Shown one piece after another: positions 1 through 7,386 of a DNA stretch of 18,103 nt. This DNA is from CAYSHJ01 sp964589725. Lineage in GTDB: Bacteria; Planctomycetota; Planctomycetia; Planctomycetales; Planctomycetaceae. The stretch lies in assembly GCA_964589725.1 (NCBI GenBank), contig CAZPUJ010000564.1, forward strand, positions 1-18,103, read 5' to 3'. A model generated the notes under the pieces. That model had not been told where the DNA came from, searched no databases, and saw only the letters and a program-made list of their open reading frames with translations. A program made the translations under genes and the position numbers. Every line of letters begins with the position of its first letter. Within the stretch, counting starts at the first letter, position 1.

Positions 1-1
1 G

Positions 2-1120
2 CATTACGACGTGCAGCCGCCCGATCCGCTCGACAAGTGGATCACTCCGCCGTTCGAGCCGGATGTGCGCGACGGCTGCATTTGGGCGCGCGGGGCGACC
101 GACGACAAAGGGCAAATGTTGACGCACGTCTTGTCGGCATCCGCGTGGTTGCGCGCGACCGGCCGGCTGCCCGTCAATTTGAAGTTCGTGATCGAGGGCG
201 AAGAAGAAGTCGGCAGCGACAACCTCGACAAGTTTCTATCAGCTCGTCGCGAGCAACTCCGTTGCGACGTCGCCGTCATCAGCGACACCAGCCAATACGC
301 GCCGAACATTCCGGCGATCACATATGGCTTGCGAGGCATCATTGCCTGCGAGGTTCGCTTGCACGGGCCGAAGCAAGACTTGCACAGCGGCATCTTCGGC
401 GGCTCGATCACGAATCCCGCGAATGCGCTCGCCCGGCTGATCGCGTCGCTGCACGACGCGAACGGCCGAGTGCAAATCCCCGGCTTTTACGACGACATCG
501 TGCCGCTGAGCGACGCCGAGCGAGCCGGTTTCGCCGCGTTGCCGTTCAACGAGCGAGACTTCTTCGCCAGCGTGGGTGTCGACGCCGGTTGGGGCGAGTC
601 GGGCTTCACGTCCACCGAGCGACGTTGGACTCGACCGACCTGCGACGTCAACGGATTGACCGCCGGATATCAAGGCGAAGGTCCGAAGACGATCATCCCG
701 TCGTGGGCCTCCGCGAAGATCACTTGCCGGCTCGTTCCGAACCAAGACCCGCACAAGCTGCTCAAGTCGCTCGGCGAATTCTTGCACAAGCAAACTTCGC
801 CCGGCTGCCGACTGGAATTCATCGAATCTCACGGCTGTCCCGGCTTCATCGCCGACGCCAACAGTCCGTTCATGATTGCGGCGAAAACGGCCATTCAAAA
901 AGCCTTCGGTGTCGCGCCGGTCATGATTCGCGAGGGCGGCTCGATCCCCGTCGTCGGCACACTGAAGGACATCCTTGGCATCGACACATTGCTGCTCGGC
1001 TGGGGCCAGAACACCGACAACCTGCACAGCCCGAACGAACATTTTTCCGTCGCCGACTTTCACCGAGGCACGCTCGCCAGTGCTTACCTCTGGCAAGAAC
1101 TGGCCCAGCAGGAAAATTGA
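2..1120 (+). CDS. M20 family metallopeptidase (dipeptidase-like), 5' end outside window
   Basis: This is a partial gene: the reading frame is already open at the first codon (2-4), and 372 residues plus the stop are present. It reads in with HYDVQPPDP, the M20 motif whose His is a zinc ligand. It continues with GATDDKG (about 94-114), where an Asp bridges the metals, then EGEEEVGS (about 194-217) with the catalytic-base and ligand Glu residues, and VISDTS. Near the C-terminus NLHSPNEHF supplies the last His ligand. M20 dipeptidases usually have about 450-470 residues, so roughly 85-95 N-terminal residues lie upstream. The family hydrolyses dipeptides or acylated amino acids with two zinc ions. 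The middle part (about residues 130-290 of the fragment) matches the inserted dimerisation domain in position. No export signal can be judged. The exact substrate is unknown; the family call is firm. Confidence 0.93.
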   Translation, partial: HYDVQPPDPLDKWITPPFEPDVRDGCIWARGATDDKGQMLTHVLSASAWLRATGRLPVNLKFVIEGEEEVGSDNLDKFLSARREQLRCDVAVISDTSQYAPNIPAITYGLRGIIACEVRLHGPKQDLHSGIFGGSITNPANALARLIASLHDANGRVQIPGFYDDIVPLSDAERAGFAALPFNERDFFASVGVDAGWGESGFTSTERRWTRPTCDVNGLTAGYQGEGPKTIIPSWASAKITCRLVPNQDPHKLLKSLGEFLHKQTSPGCRLEFIESHGCPGFIADANSPFMIAAKTAIQKAFGVAPVMIREGGSIPVVGTLKDILGIDTLLLGWGQNTDNLHSPNEHFSVADFHRGTLASAYLWQELAQQEN

Positions 1121-1132
1121 CAATGCGACAAG

Positions 1133-1160
1133 CCAACCTGTTGCCGAAACACCCAACCTG
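1133..1160. repeat. short direct repeat CCAACCTG, two copies
   Basis: CCAACCTG occurs at 1133-1140 and again at 1153-1160, just after the M20 stop codon. A related AGGTT-TCCC-AACCT hairpin is present inside the ceramidase-like gene (minus strand, about 5745-5760), so both may derive from one dispersed repeat family. This is weak evidence taken alone. Confidence 0.4.
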
Positions 1161-1203
1161 CGGAAGAATGGCTGCGTCACGTCTGACTCCTCTCAAGTTC
1201 ATA

Positions 1204-1259
1204 CCACTCGCGGCCACGAATTGGGCGTAGCCGAATTCGTGAGAATTCGGAGAGTGGCC
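1204..1259. repeat. palindromic repeat with GTGA loop
   Basis: The core is a perfect hairpin: CCGAATTC (1231-1238), loop GTGA, GAATTCGG (1243-1250). Outer partial arms add to it: GGCCAC at 1212-1217 against GTGGCC at 1254-1259, and CCACTC at 1204-1209 against GAGTGG at 1252-1257. The loop is of the GNRA type, so an RNA copy would fold stably. It lies between the M20 gene and the DUF1559 operon and has no T-run, so it is not a classic terminator. Confidence 0.7.
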
Positions 1260-1272
1260 CACAATGCAGCTC

Positions 1273-1288
1273 GAAGTCTCACGACTTC
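1273..1288 (-). repeat. second GTGA-loop hairpin
   Basis: On the minus strand this reads GAAGTC-GTGA-GACTTC, a perfect 6-bp stem with the same GTGA loop and the same TC/GA closing bases as the hairpin 23 bases upstream. The two stand in opposite orientation relative to the loop. They look like members of one structural family with different stem sequences. Confidence 0.6.
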
Positions 1289-1315
1289 GCCTACAGCCAA
1301 ATCTCGCATTCATGG

Positions 1316-1329
1316 CCGCGCGAGGTATA
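1316..1329 (+). repeat. solo copy of CCGYGCGAGGTATA motif
   Basis: CCGCGCGAGGTATA here matches 13 of 14 bases of the inverted repeats at 17711-17724 and 17828-17841. It ends 51 bases before the start of the DUF1559 operon. Its TATA-like end could therefore act as a -10 element, or it may be the remnant of an element end. The sequence does not decide between these. Confidence 0.45.
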
Positions 1330-1380
1330 TGCTCTTCGTGCGCTGATCCGGATCACTGTCTTTCGACGCGAGGTGTTCGC

Positions 1381-2085
1381 ATGGCCGTTTCATCATTGAG
1401 TGCGCTAGGCGGCGAAGCATTTGCTTCGGTATTGGCAGGAATGCCGGTGCCGATGTGGATCTTGACCGAAGTCGGCAAGGCACGGCTGTCGAGCATTTCT
1501 TTCTTTCTGATGGGACTCTTGCTGTCGGCGCTGTTGGTCCGCTGGATGTGGAACTGGCTGCAAGCCGACTTCCCGAAGCTGCCGCGGCTGACTTACCTGA
1601 AGTCGCTGGCCGTGGTTTGTCTGTGGGGTCTGTGCTTCATCCTGGTGCTGACGATGATCTCCGGTGCTCGCGAACTGCTCACGCCGGGAGCCTGGAAAAT
1701 CAACGGTGCGACCTACGCATTGACGAACGACAAGTCCGGCGCGAAGGCCGTTGACGCTGCGGCAGATCGTGAACTGTTGGCGGAACGGGCGAAGAAGCTG
1801 GAAGACCTGCGTTTCGCCTTGTGGCAGTTCGCGGCGACGCACGCAGGCCGCTTCCCGGCCGAGACCGAAGCAGCGGAGATGCCCAACTCGATTTGGGAGG
1901 TGCCGGACCCTTCGAACATGCGGTACGTTTACGTTGCCGGGCTGACGGTGAAGTCCGCCGAATCATGTCTCATCGCGGAACCCGACTTGTTCGGCTCCGA
2001 GCGACTCGTGCTGTGGACCAACGGACAAATCACGACTCAGCGCCTGGTGTCCGAGCCACCAGCGGTCACGGAGGCCCAGCCGTGA
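1381..2085 (+). CDS. membrane protein with pilin-like C-terminal domain, first gene of DUF1559-type operon
   Basis: The protein has 234 residues. I chose the ATG at 1381 because an AGGTG Shine-Dalgarno-like sequence lies at 1371-1375; the upstream in-frame ATG at 1264 would place repeat DNA in the protein. Two hydrophobic segments are visible at about residues 37-59 and 72-94. A polar region follows from about 95, with LEDLRFALWQFAATHAGRFP, which resembles the helix and start of the globular part of pseudopilins. The end, RLVLWTNGQITTQRL, resembles the last strand that reads FADGSV in DUF1559 proteins. The stop overlaps the next start (GTGA), so translation is probably coupled. I recognise no named family. 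The function is unknown; a role together with the two following membrane proteins is inferred from the operon. Confidence 0.8.
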   Translation: MAVSSLSALGGEAFASVLAGMPVPMWILTEVGKARLSSISFFLMGLLLSALLVRWMWNWLQADFPKLPRLTYLKSLAVVCLWGLCFILVLTMISGARELLTPGAWKINGATYALTNDKSGAKAVDAAADRELLAERAKKLEDLRFALWQFAATHAGRFPAETEAAEMPNSIWEVPDPSNMRYVYVAGLTVKSAESCLIAEPDLFGSERLVLWTNGQITTQRLVSEPPAVTEAQP

Positions 2086-3149
2086 CGCGCGTTCTGAAAT
2101 GGCTGATTTACGCGGTGTTGGGATTCTTCGGCCTGTTGGTCATCTTGCAGTTTGTCGTTCCGTTGATCGAAGCGCCAGTGATCTTCGGATTTTATTTAGC
2201 GTTCGGCTGGATCGGCTTTCTGATCCACACGTTGCCGCAAGTCCGAATGGATGGGAGCGCGTTCGGATTCTCGTTGCTGACGTTGATCCTCTTGGCCGGC
2301 GGTCTGCATGGCTTGTTGCGCTCGTGGTTTCGTGCGGTCGAGCCTGCAAGCGGCGACTCACCGAGTTCACCTTCGTCGCAGACCGCCTGGCGACTGCGCT
2401 GGACCGTCGCCATCACGGCATGCCTCGTGGTCGCATTCGCCGCTGGAATTTGCGCGGTCGGTATCGCACATCAAACGGCCTGGATGGCCACATCGCCCGA
2501 GCCAAACCTCAGGTTTGAATCTCGCATGGCCGAGGCCGTTCGACGCACGCAGTCCCGGAACAATCTGAAGAACATTGGGATGGCGCTGAACCAGTTTGTT
2601 TCCGACAAGGGCACGTTGCCTCCGGACAACAAGGTGCCGGTTTTTGTTCAAAGCCAGCACGGCTGGCAAACGTTTTTGCTTCCGCACATCGACCAAGTCC
2701 CGCTGTTCAATCAAGTGCAGTTTGAAAAACCTTGGGCACATTCGGCCAACAAGCGGGTGTTTTCGGAGAAGATTGGCATCTATCTGAACCCGGCAAGCGA
2801 CAAGGTCGAGGACGCGCGCGGCTACGCGCTGTCGCATTACTCCGGTAATGAGTACGTCCTGGGGCGCCGCGGATTGGCGCTGAGTGACATCTCGGACGGG
2901 CTGGCGAACACTCTGTTGGCCGGAGAGGTGAAGGACAACCCGGTCCCGTGGGGGCATCACGCAAACCGGCGCGATCCGGCGCTGGGCATTAATGCGTCGC
3001 CGCAGGGATTCGGCGGGCCGTGGACCGGTGGTTGCAACTTTCTGATGGCAGACGGCTCGACACGCTTCGTGAACGAGAACATCAGTCGAGACGTTCTGAA
3101 AGCCCTCTCGACACCGAACGGACGCGAATCAGTTTCGCAGGATTGGTAA
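2082..3149 (+). CDS. polytopic membrane protein with DUF1559-like C-terminal domain (paralogue A)
   Basis: The protein has 355 residues from a GTG at 2082 that overlaps the previous stop by 3 bases, with GAGG at 2071-2074 as ribosome binding site. Four hydrophobic segments lie at about residues 5-27, 32-50, 58-80 and 105-130. Then comes SRNNLKNIGMALNQF (about 158-172), which is the DUF1559 signature, and the domain runs to the end with GGCNFLMADGSTRFVNENI. Typical DUF1559 proteins start with a prepilin methylation segment (GFTLIELLV); this one has a multi-span membrane region instead. The C-terminal His-x9-Asp-Gly motif has Trp314 in place of His (Asp324-Gly325). It shares FYLAFGWIGF and GINxSPxGFG with the next gene, so the two are tandem duplicates. 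The function is unknown. Confidence 0.85.
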   Translation: MTRVLKWLIYAVLGFFGLLVILQFVVPLIEAPVIFGFYLAFGWIGFLIHTLPQVRMDGSAFGFSLLTLILLAGGLHGLLRSWFRAVEPASGDSPSSPSSQTAWRLRWTVAITACLVVAFAAGICAVGIAHQTAWMATSPEPNLRFESRMAEAVRRTQSRNNLKNIGMALNQFVSDKGTLPPDNKVPVFVQSQHGWQTFLLPHIDQVPLFNQVQFEKPWAHSANKRVFSEKIGIYLNPASDKVEDARGYALSHYSGNEYVLGRRGLALSDISDGLANTLLAGEVKDNPVPWGHHANRRDPALGINASPQGFGGPWTGGCNFLMADGSTRFVNENISRDVLKALSTPNGRESVSQDW

Positions 3150-3163
3150 AGGGGTTTCGCGCC

Positions 3164-4237
3164 ATGCGTTCGCGAAGGGTTCTTTGGGCGAGCGTCGGCA
3201 GCCTGCTGGTTTTGTCGCTGCTGTGGCTCAATTCGCCAGCGGTTTGGGGCCTGGGTCGATCGGCGTTTTATTTGGCGTTTGGGTGGATCGGCTTTGTCGC
3301 GCAGACCGTGCCGCGAGCACGCATGGACATTCGTGCCATCGTCGTGGGATTGGCCGCGTTGACGTTGTTCGGTATCGGGATGCACGGGTTGTTGCGGCGG
3401 TTGTTGCGTCCGTCCGTGATTCGAGTGGGAGATGGATTCGTCGAATCAACGTCGGCGGTCGCGGAGTGGAAGGCTCGACGAAGCGTTGTGGCGACCGCCG
3501 GCGTGATCGTTCTGTTCTTCGCGGGGCTGTGCGCGATCGGGTTACAGCGGCAAGTGACGTGGGCGGTGACGTCGCCAGGGCCGGAGTGGACGTACTTCGG
3601 CCAGGGAACTTCCATTGACGGCATGTACCGATCGAGTGCGAAAGGCAATCTCAAGGCGTTCGGCTTGGCGTTTCACAACTACCATGACGTGCATCAAACG
3701 TTGCCGCCGGGAGGCGTGTTCGATTCGCTAGGACGTGGGCAGCATGGTTGGCTGACGCTGTTGTTGCCGTACTTTGAATTGGGGCCGTTGTACGAGCAGG
3801 TGCGGTTCGACCGGCCGTGGCATCACGTCGTCAACAAGCCGCCGCTGAGCACTCATGTGCCGCTCTTCACCTGCCCGCTTCAGCCGCCCAGCTTTTATCA
3901 CGATGAGCGGGGTTACGGCCTGTCGCATCACGCGGCCAATGCGCGGCTGTTCGGCCGCGGCGCAATACGGATTCGAGACATCATGGACGGCACGTCGAAC
4001 ACGGTGTTTTGCGGCGAAGTTAAGGCGCGCTTCCGACCTTGGGGGCATCCGGCCAACTGGCGCGATCCGGCGGCCGGCATCAATCAGTCGCCGGAAGGAT
4101 TCGGCAGCCCGTTTCCCGGCGGATGTCTCTTTCTTCTGGGTGACGGAACCGTCCGTTTCGTGAATGAGAACATCGACCCGCGCGTACTGAAGGCCATCGC
4201 CACCCCGAATGGCGGCGAAACGGTGAGTGATTTTTGA
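3164..4237 (+). CDS. polytopic membrane protein with DUF1559-like C-terminal domain (paralogue B)
   Basis: The protein has 357 residues. The ATG at 3164 follows the previous stop by 14 bases, with AAAGGGG upstream; a TTG at 3143 in the same frame is a weaker alternative. Hydrophobic segments lie at about 7-28, 32-49, 57-80 and 107-127. AKGNLKAFGLAFHNYHDVHQTLPP (about 159-182) is a clear DUF1559 signature, and LFTCPL (about 234-239) keeps the family Cys-Pro that paralogue A has lost. The C-terminal motif is Phe317-x9-Asp327-Gly328, again without the usual His. The order of segments matches paralogue A throughout, so this copy seems the more conserved of the pair. It is the last gene of the three-gene operon and is followed by a long hairpin. 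The function is unknown. Confidence 0.85.
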   Translation: MRSRRVLWASVGSLLVLSLLWLNSPAVWGLGRSAFYLAFGWIGFVAQTVPRARMDIRAIVVGLAALTLFGIGMHGLLRRLLRPSVIRVGDGFVESTSAVAEWKARRSVVATAGVIVLFFAGLCAIGLQRQVTWAVTSPGPEWTYFGQGTSIDGMYRSSAKGNLKAFGLAFHNYHDVHQTLPPGGVFDSLGRGQHGWLTLLLPYFELGPLYEQVRFDRPWHHVVNKPPLSTHVPLFTCPLQPPSFYHDERGYGLSHHAANARLFGRGAIRIRDIMDGTSNTVFCGEVKARFRPWGHPANWRDPAAGINQSPEGFGSPFPGGCLFLLGDGTVRFVNENIDPRVLKAIATPNGGETVSDF

Positions 4238-4283
4238 GGAGACTCTACGCGGGCAAGACTGAGACATTTACATGCGGCGAGAC

Positions 4284-4342
4284 TCTAACCCGCAGCGTCA
4301 GCAAGGGAACAGATTGTGGCCCTCGCTGACGCTTCGGGTTAG
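4284..4342. repeat. long palindromic element, CTAACCCG family, copy 1
   Basis: Arms at 4284-4306 and 4320-4342 are complementary at 21 of 23 positions, around a 13-base loop. The stem starts CTAACCCG and the second arm ends CGGGTTAG. It lies between two convergent genes (stops at 4237 and 4368), so it could end transcription from both sides, but there is no T-run. A second copy with nearly the same arms is at 17734-17798. Confidence 0.85.
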
Positions 4343-4367
4343 TGTGAGAACCCACCGCGTTCGCGCG

Positions 4368-5945
4368 TCACTCACTCGCCCGCCATTCCTGCAACCGTCG
4401 CGCGATCGCGTCCGTCAGTCGTTCCAGACTTCCCGCTTCGAGCAACGCGACTTCGGCTTGATAGAGCTGCGGCTTCAAATACGCCTCGGCCGTCGGCATG
4501 TAACTGCATCGCGTGCCGTTTGCCAACGTGAGAACGATGAGCGTTCGGTTTGGAAACCGTCGAGTCAACTCGGCCTGCAGGAAGTGATACGGTTCGCCTT
4601 CGACGGCCACCCAAATTGCGTCGCCCCATTGCCAGAGCCACGCGGGACTCGGATAGGTCTCCGTCTGCGGCAACGGCCGAATACGATCAAGCAATCGTCG
4701 TTGCCGTTCGACCAGCGTTCGCAGGATCGCGGCTTGGTCGGGATCACCGACCGCGCGGGCTTGCGACTCTTGAGCGACCAGTTCGCGATGCCGTTGCTCG
4801 GCGTCGGCGACTTTCGGCAACGACGACAAATATGGAAGTGGCACTGCCAGCGTCTCGTGCCGAACAAACGACGTGGCTTGCCGCCGCGCGTCATCCCAAA
4901 GTCGATGATCCCATGCTCCCAACGTGGCTCCTGAAAAGACTGGCCCGCGATAACGAAAGTCCGTTTCTGCCGGAGGCATACCGGTCAGTGCGGACAGCGC
5001 CGCGAAGGCCACTTGCCGGCCGTTGCGATCCGCGACCGACACGTCACCGACATACCCGTCCTTCGGTCCGATGTCGCCGCACGGCGCGAGCAGGAACAAG
5101 CACGGTGCGCCGGTCTCACGTTCGATCGTCTCGCGCAAGGCTCCGACGTAGTCCGGGCTGATGAGCGTGTTCTCCCACGCCAGCGTCGTCGGATGACACG
5201 GATAGTTGACAATCGTCGCTAACGTCGACGTCACGCTCCGTGTGACGAGCCTTTCGTTCGAGGTTTTATCTTGCGGCGCGTTGAGTGATCGAGGCTCCTC
5301 ACGCGGGGCATGAGGGCTACTTTGGGCAGATGTCACTCGGATAACGTTCAGCGGCAACGCAGCCGCATCGTCCGGATTGAAACCGCAGACGAAATATCCT
5401 TTCTGGTCGTCGAAGAAGTCGCGATGACAGCCCATGTCGCAGGTGGTCGAGGCGTACGTCAGCGTGACCGGCCCCATCACCGCTCGCGCCGCGTTGAAGG
5501 CTTCCGCGATCGCACCCGGCAGGCTGTCCAGGTACGGACCGATCAAGTCGCCGCCGGGGAAGTCCGTTCGGTCGCGCGAGAGATAGCCCGATCCGTGCGT
5601 GTGCGAGAACGTGACCAACAACTCCGACCGATCGAGTCCTGTCAGTTCACACGTCGCCTGCAAAAGAGCTTCCATTTCAGGTGCTCGCAACAAACAGTGA
5701 TCGAGCGACACGATCACGGTGGGACTGGACTTCGTCGAATTCTCGGTAGGTTGGGAAACCTGCCCCACGAGCGGTCGCATCACCATCACGGTCGCTCGCA
5801 GCCGACGATGCACGCCGGTCGAACGGTCATGAGCCGCCGCACCCCACATACGGTGATACATCCCCACCGGCGGAGTGATGTCCGTCCAGGCAATGCCGAA
5901 TTCACAACAAGACGACGGCGTGCGTACAACGTTGGTGCTGGGCAT
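4368..5945 (-). CDS. neutral/alkaline non-lysosomal ceramidase-like hydrolase
   Basis: The protein has 525 residues. The ATG is preceded by GGAG at good spacing. FGIAWTDITPPVGMYHRMWG (about 16-35) is the usual start of the ceramidase N-terminal domain. SHTHGSG (114-120) and NYPCHPTT (247-254) match the regions that carry zinc-binding His residues in neutral ceramidases. LAPCGDIGP is also typical. The family hydrolyses the N-acyl bond of ceramide, but planctomycete members are numerous and their substrates are unproven. No signal peptide is visible. Two stretches look foreign: residues about 61-74 and about 207-240 (SSPHAPREEPRSLNAPQD and following), which fall between conserved blocks and coincide with palindromic DNA. 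They are probably repeat elements kept in frame. A cytosolic amidase of another specificity is a fair alternative. Confidence 0.8.
   Translation of the reverse strand: MPSTNVVRTPSSCCEFGIAWTDITPPVGMYHRMWGAAAHDRSTGVHRRLRATVMVMRPLVGQVSQPTENSTKSSPTVIVSLDHCLLRAPEMEALLQATCELTGLDRSELLVTFSHTHGSGYLSRDRTDFPGGDLIGPYLDSLPGAIAEAFNAARAVMGPVTLTYASTTCDMGCHRDFFDDQKGYFVCGFNPDDAAALPLNVIRVTSAQSSPHAPREEPRSLNAPQDKTSNERLVTRSVTSTLATIVNYPCHPTTLAWENTLISPDYVGALRETIERETGAPCLFLLAPCGDIGPKDGYVGDVSVADRNGRQVAFAALSALTGMPPAETDFRYRGPVFSGATLGAWDHRLWDDARRQATSFVRHETLAVPLPYLSSLPKVADAEQRHRELVAQESQARAVGDPDQAAILRTLVERQRRLLDRIRPLPQTETYPSPAWLWQWGDAIWVAVEGEPYHFLQAELTRRFPNRTLIVLTLANGTRCSYMPTAEAYLKPQLYQAEVALLEAGSLERLTDAIARRLQEWRASE
5291..5315. 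repeat. palindromic repeat inside ceramidase-like gene
   Basis: The plus strand carries GAGG-CT-CCTC (5291-5300), overlapping a second hairpin with CCTCA (5297-5301) against TGAGG (5311-5315). On the coding (minus) strand it encodes the PHAPREEP segment of the ceramidase-like protein. From memory, closely similar peptides recur in unrelated planctomycete proteins, which fits a dispersed repeat translated in frame. The full element may extend from about 5225 to 5325. Confidence 0.5.
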
Positions 5946-6204
5946 GACGATCTCCGACGAAAGGCTGGTGTTAGTGATTTGTCATTGGTCCGTTGTTGTC
6001 TGGCCACGGACCACTGGTTGGAATGGTTCACCGTGATTGTAGATTCAACGTCTTTGTTTGCGACAAGCAGACCAACGCGGAAACGCGTCTCGGCCTTGAA
6101 TACGGCTATCCGTGTGGTGACTATCCGTGTGCGCCCGCAGAGACTGCCGATTCGCGACCGCCGGCGTGCTGGCCCATACGGAAATTCAACACACAGACCT
6201 TCCA
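5946..6204. other. divergent intergenic region with degenerate repeat
   Basis: This gap should hold the promoters of both the ceramidase-like and GH5-like genes. I cannot place a convincing -35/-10 pair. From about 5980 to 6020 there is a run of TTGGTCCGTTGTTGT and CCACGGACCACTGGTTGG type sequence, with GGTCCG and CGGACC as inverted words; it resembles degenerate GGTCC/GTCATT dispersed repeats. CTATCCGTGTG occurs twice near 6106 and 6121. Confidence 0.4.
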
Positions 6205-7332
6205 ATGAATTACGTTGTCGGTGTCCTGAGCCTGATGGTCGGCATGTTGCTTTCGTCCGCTTATGCCGCACGCGGGGAAGACTCGGAACATCAACCGCTG
6301 GAAATTCTGCGCGTGTCTGACGACGGGCGGACATTTGTGCTCGCCGACTCGGGACGTCAATTCGTTCCGTTCGGGTTCAACTACGATCACGACGAAAAAG
6401 GTCGGTTGATCGAAGACTATTGGGACACCGAATGGGCCAAGGTCGAACAAGACTTCTCCGAGATGCGGCAGCTTGGCGCGAACGTCGTGCGCATCCATTT
6501 GCAGTTCAGCAAATTCATGGAGACCGCCGACAAGCCGAACGCAGCGTCGCTTGATCGGCTGCAACGCTTGGTCAAGCTGGCCGAGTCGCAGCGACTCTAC
6601 CTCGATCTCACAGGACTCGGCTGCTATCACAAAAAGGATGTGCCTGATTGGTACGACAAGTTGGATGAGCCGTCGCGCTGGCAGGCTCAAGCGAAGTTCT
6701 GGTCGGCCATTGCCGAACGTTGCGCCGACAGTCCAGCGATTTTCTTTTACGACTTGATGAACGAGCCAGTCGTCCCCGGCCAAGGTGACAAGCGACCCGA
6801 CTGGCTGGGACCACCATTCGCCGGCAAGCACTTCGTCCAATTCATCACGTTGGAAACGAAAGGCCGCCCACGACCGCAAGTGGCTTGCGAGTGGATTCAC
6901 CAACTCGTCGCCGCGATCCGACAACACGACCGCCGGCACTTAGTCACGGTCGGCTTGGTCGACTGGAGCTTGGATCGTCCCGGCCTCTCATCCGGCTTCG
7001 TGCCGGAGAAAATCGCAACGGAACTCGATTTTGTCTGCGTCCACATTTATCCCGAAAGCAAGAAGCTGGACACAGCACTCGATACGCTCAAAGGATTTTC
7101 TCTCGGCAAGCCAGTGATCATCGAAGAGATGTTCCCGCTGAAGTGCTCGGCGGACGAACTGAGTCAATTCATCGACCGCTCGCGCGCGGCGGGCACGGCC
7201 GCCGGCTGGATCGGCTTTTACTGGGGCCAAACGCTCGACGACTTGCAGCGTGAGAAGACGATCGGCAACGCGATCATTGGCGCGTGGTTGACCATGTTCC
7301 AAGAAAAGGCCAATCAACTCCGCCAGCCGTAG
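6205..7332 (+). CDS. secreted glycoside hydrolase, GH5/cellulase-like
   Basis: The protein has 375 residues. I chose the ATG at 6205 because it opens directly on a signal peptide (hydrophobic about 3-18, then AYAARGED); the in-frame TG start at 6127 would put a polar stretch in front of it. No strong ribosome binding site is visible. The body shows the GH5-type barrel pattern: GANVVRIHLQFS (about 91-102), YDLMNEP with acid/base Glu187, and KPVIIEEMFPL with nucleophile candidate Glu308. Both residues lie at strand ends, as expected for clan GH-A. FVPFGFNYDHD near the N-terminus fits the first barrel strand. The enzyme probably cleaves a beta-linked glycan in the periplasm or outside the cell; the substrate (glucan, mannan or other) cannot be told. 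It is monocistronic and ends toward a repeat-rich gap. Confidence 0.82.
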   Translation: MNYVVGVLSLMVGMLLSSAYAARGEDSEHQPLEILRVSDDGRTFVLADSGRQFVPFGFNYDHDEKGRLIEDYWDTEWAKVEQDFSEMRQLGANVVRIHLQFSKFMETADKPNAASLDRLQRLVKLAESQRLYLDLTGLGCYHKKDVPDWYDKLDEPSRWQAQAKFWSAIAERCADSPAIFFYDLMNEPVVPGQGDKRPDWLGPPFAGKHFVQFITLETKGRPRPQVACEWIHQLVAAIRQHDRRHLVTVGLVDWSLDRPGLSSGFVPEKIATELDFVCVHIYPESKKLDTALDTLKGFSLGKPVIIEEMFPLKCSADELSQFIDRSRAAGTAAGWIGFYWGQTLDDLQREKTIGNAIIGAWLTMFQEKANQLRQP

Positions 7333-7386
7333 GAGTCAACCCGGATGATTCATGCTGTCTTAAAGGAGTGGACGCGGCGCTGAACA

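Noticed and set aside
239..1180. 313-residue minus-strand open frame
   Set aside because: It lies opposite the M20 gene and has no protein-like features.
1264..1380. upstream start for the first gene of the DUF1559 operon
   Set aside because: The extra 39 residues are encoded by repeat DNA, and the ATG at 1381 has a good ribosome binding site.
4272..4934. plus-strand open frame containing LTLRVSV
   Set aside because: Its start is a translated palindromic repeat and the rest is antisense to the ceramidase-like gene.
5310..6320. 336-residue plus-strand open frame
   Set aside because: It is Arg/His-rich and low-complexity, opposite the ceramidase-like gene and running across the intergenic region into the GH5-like gene.
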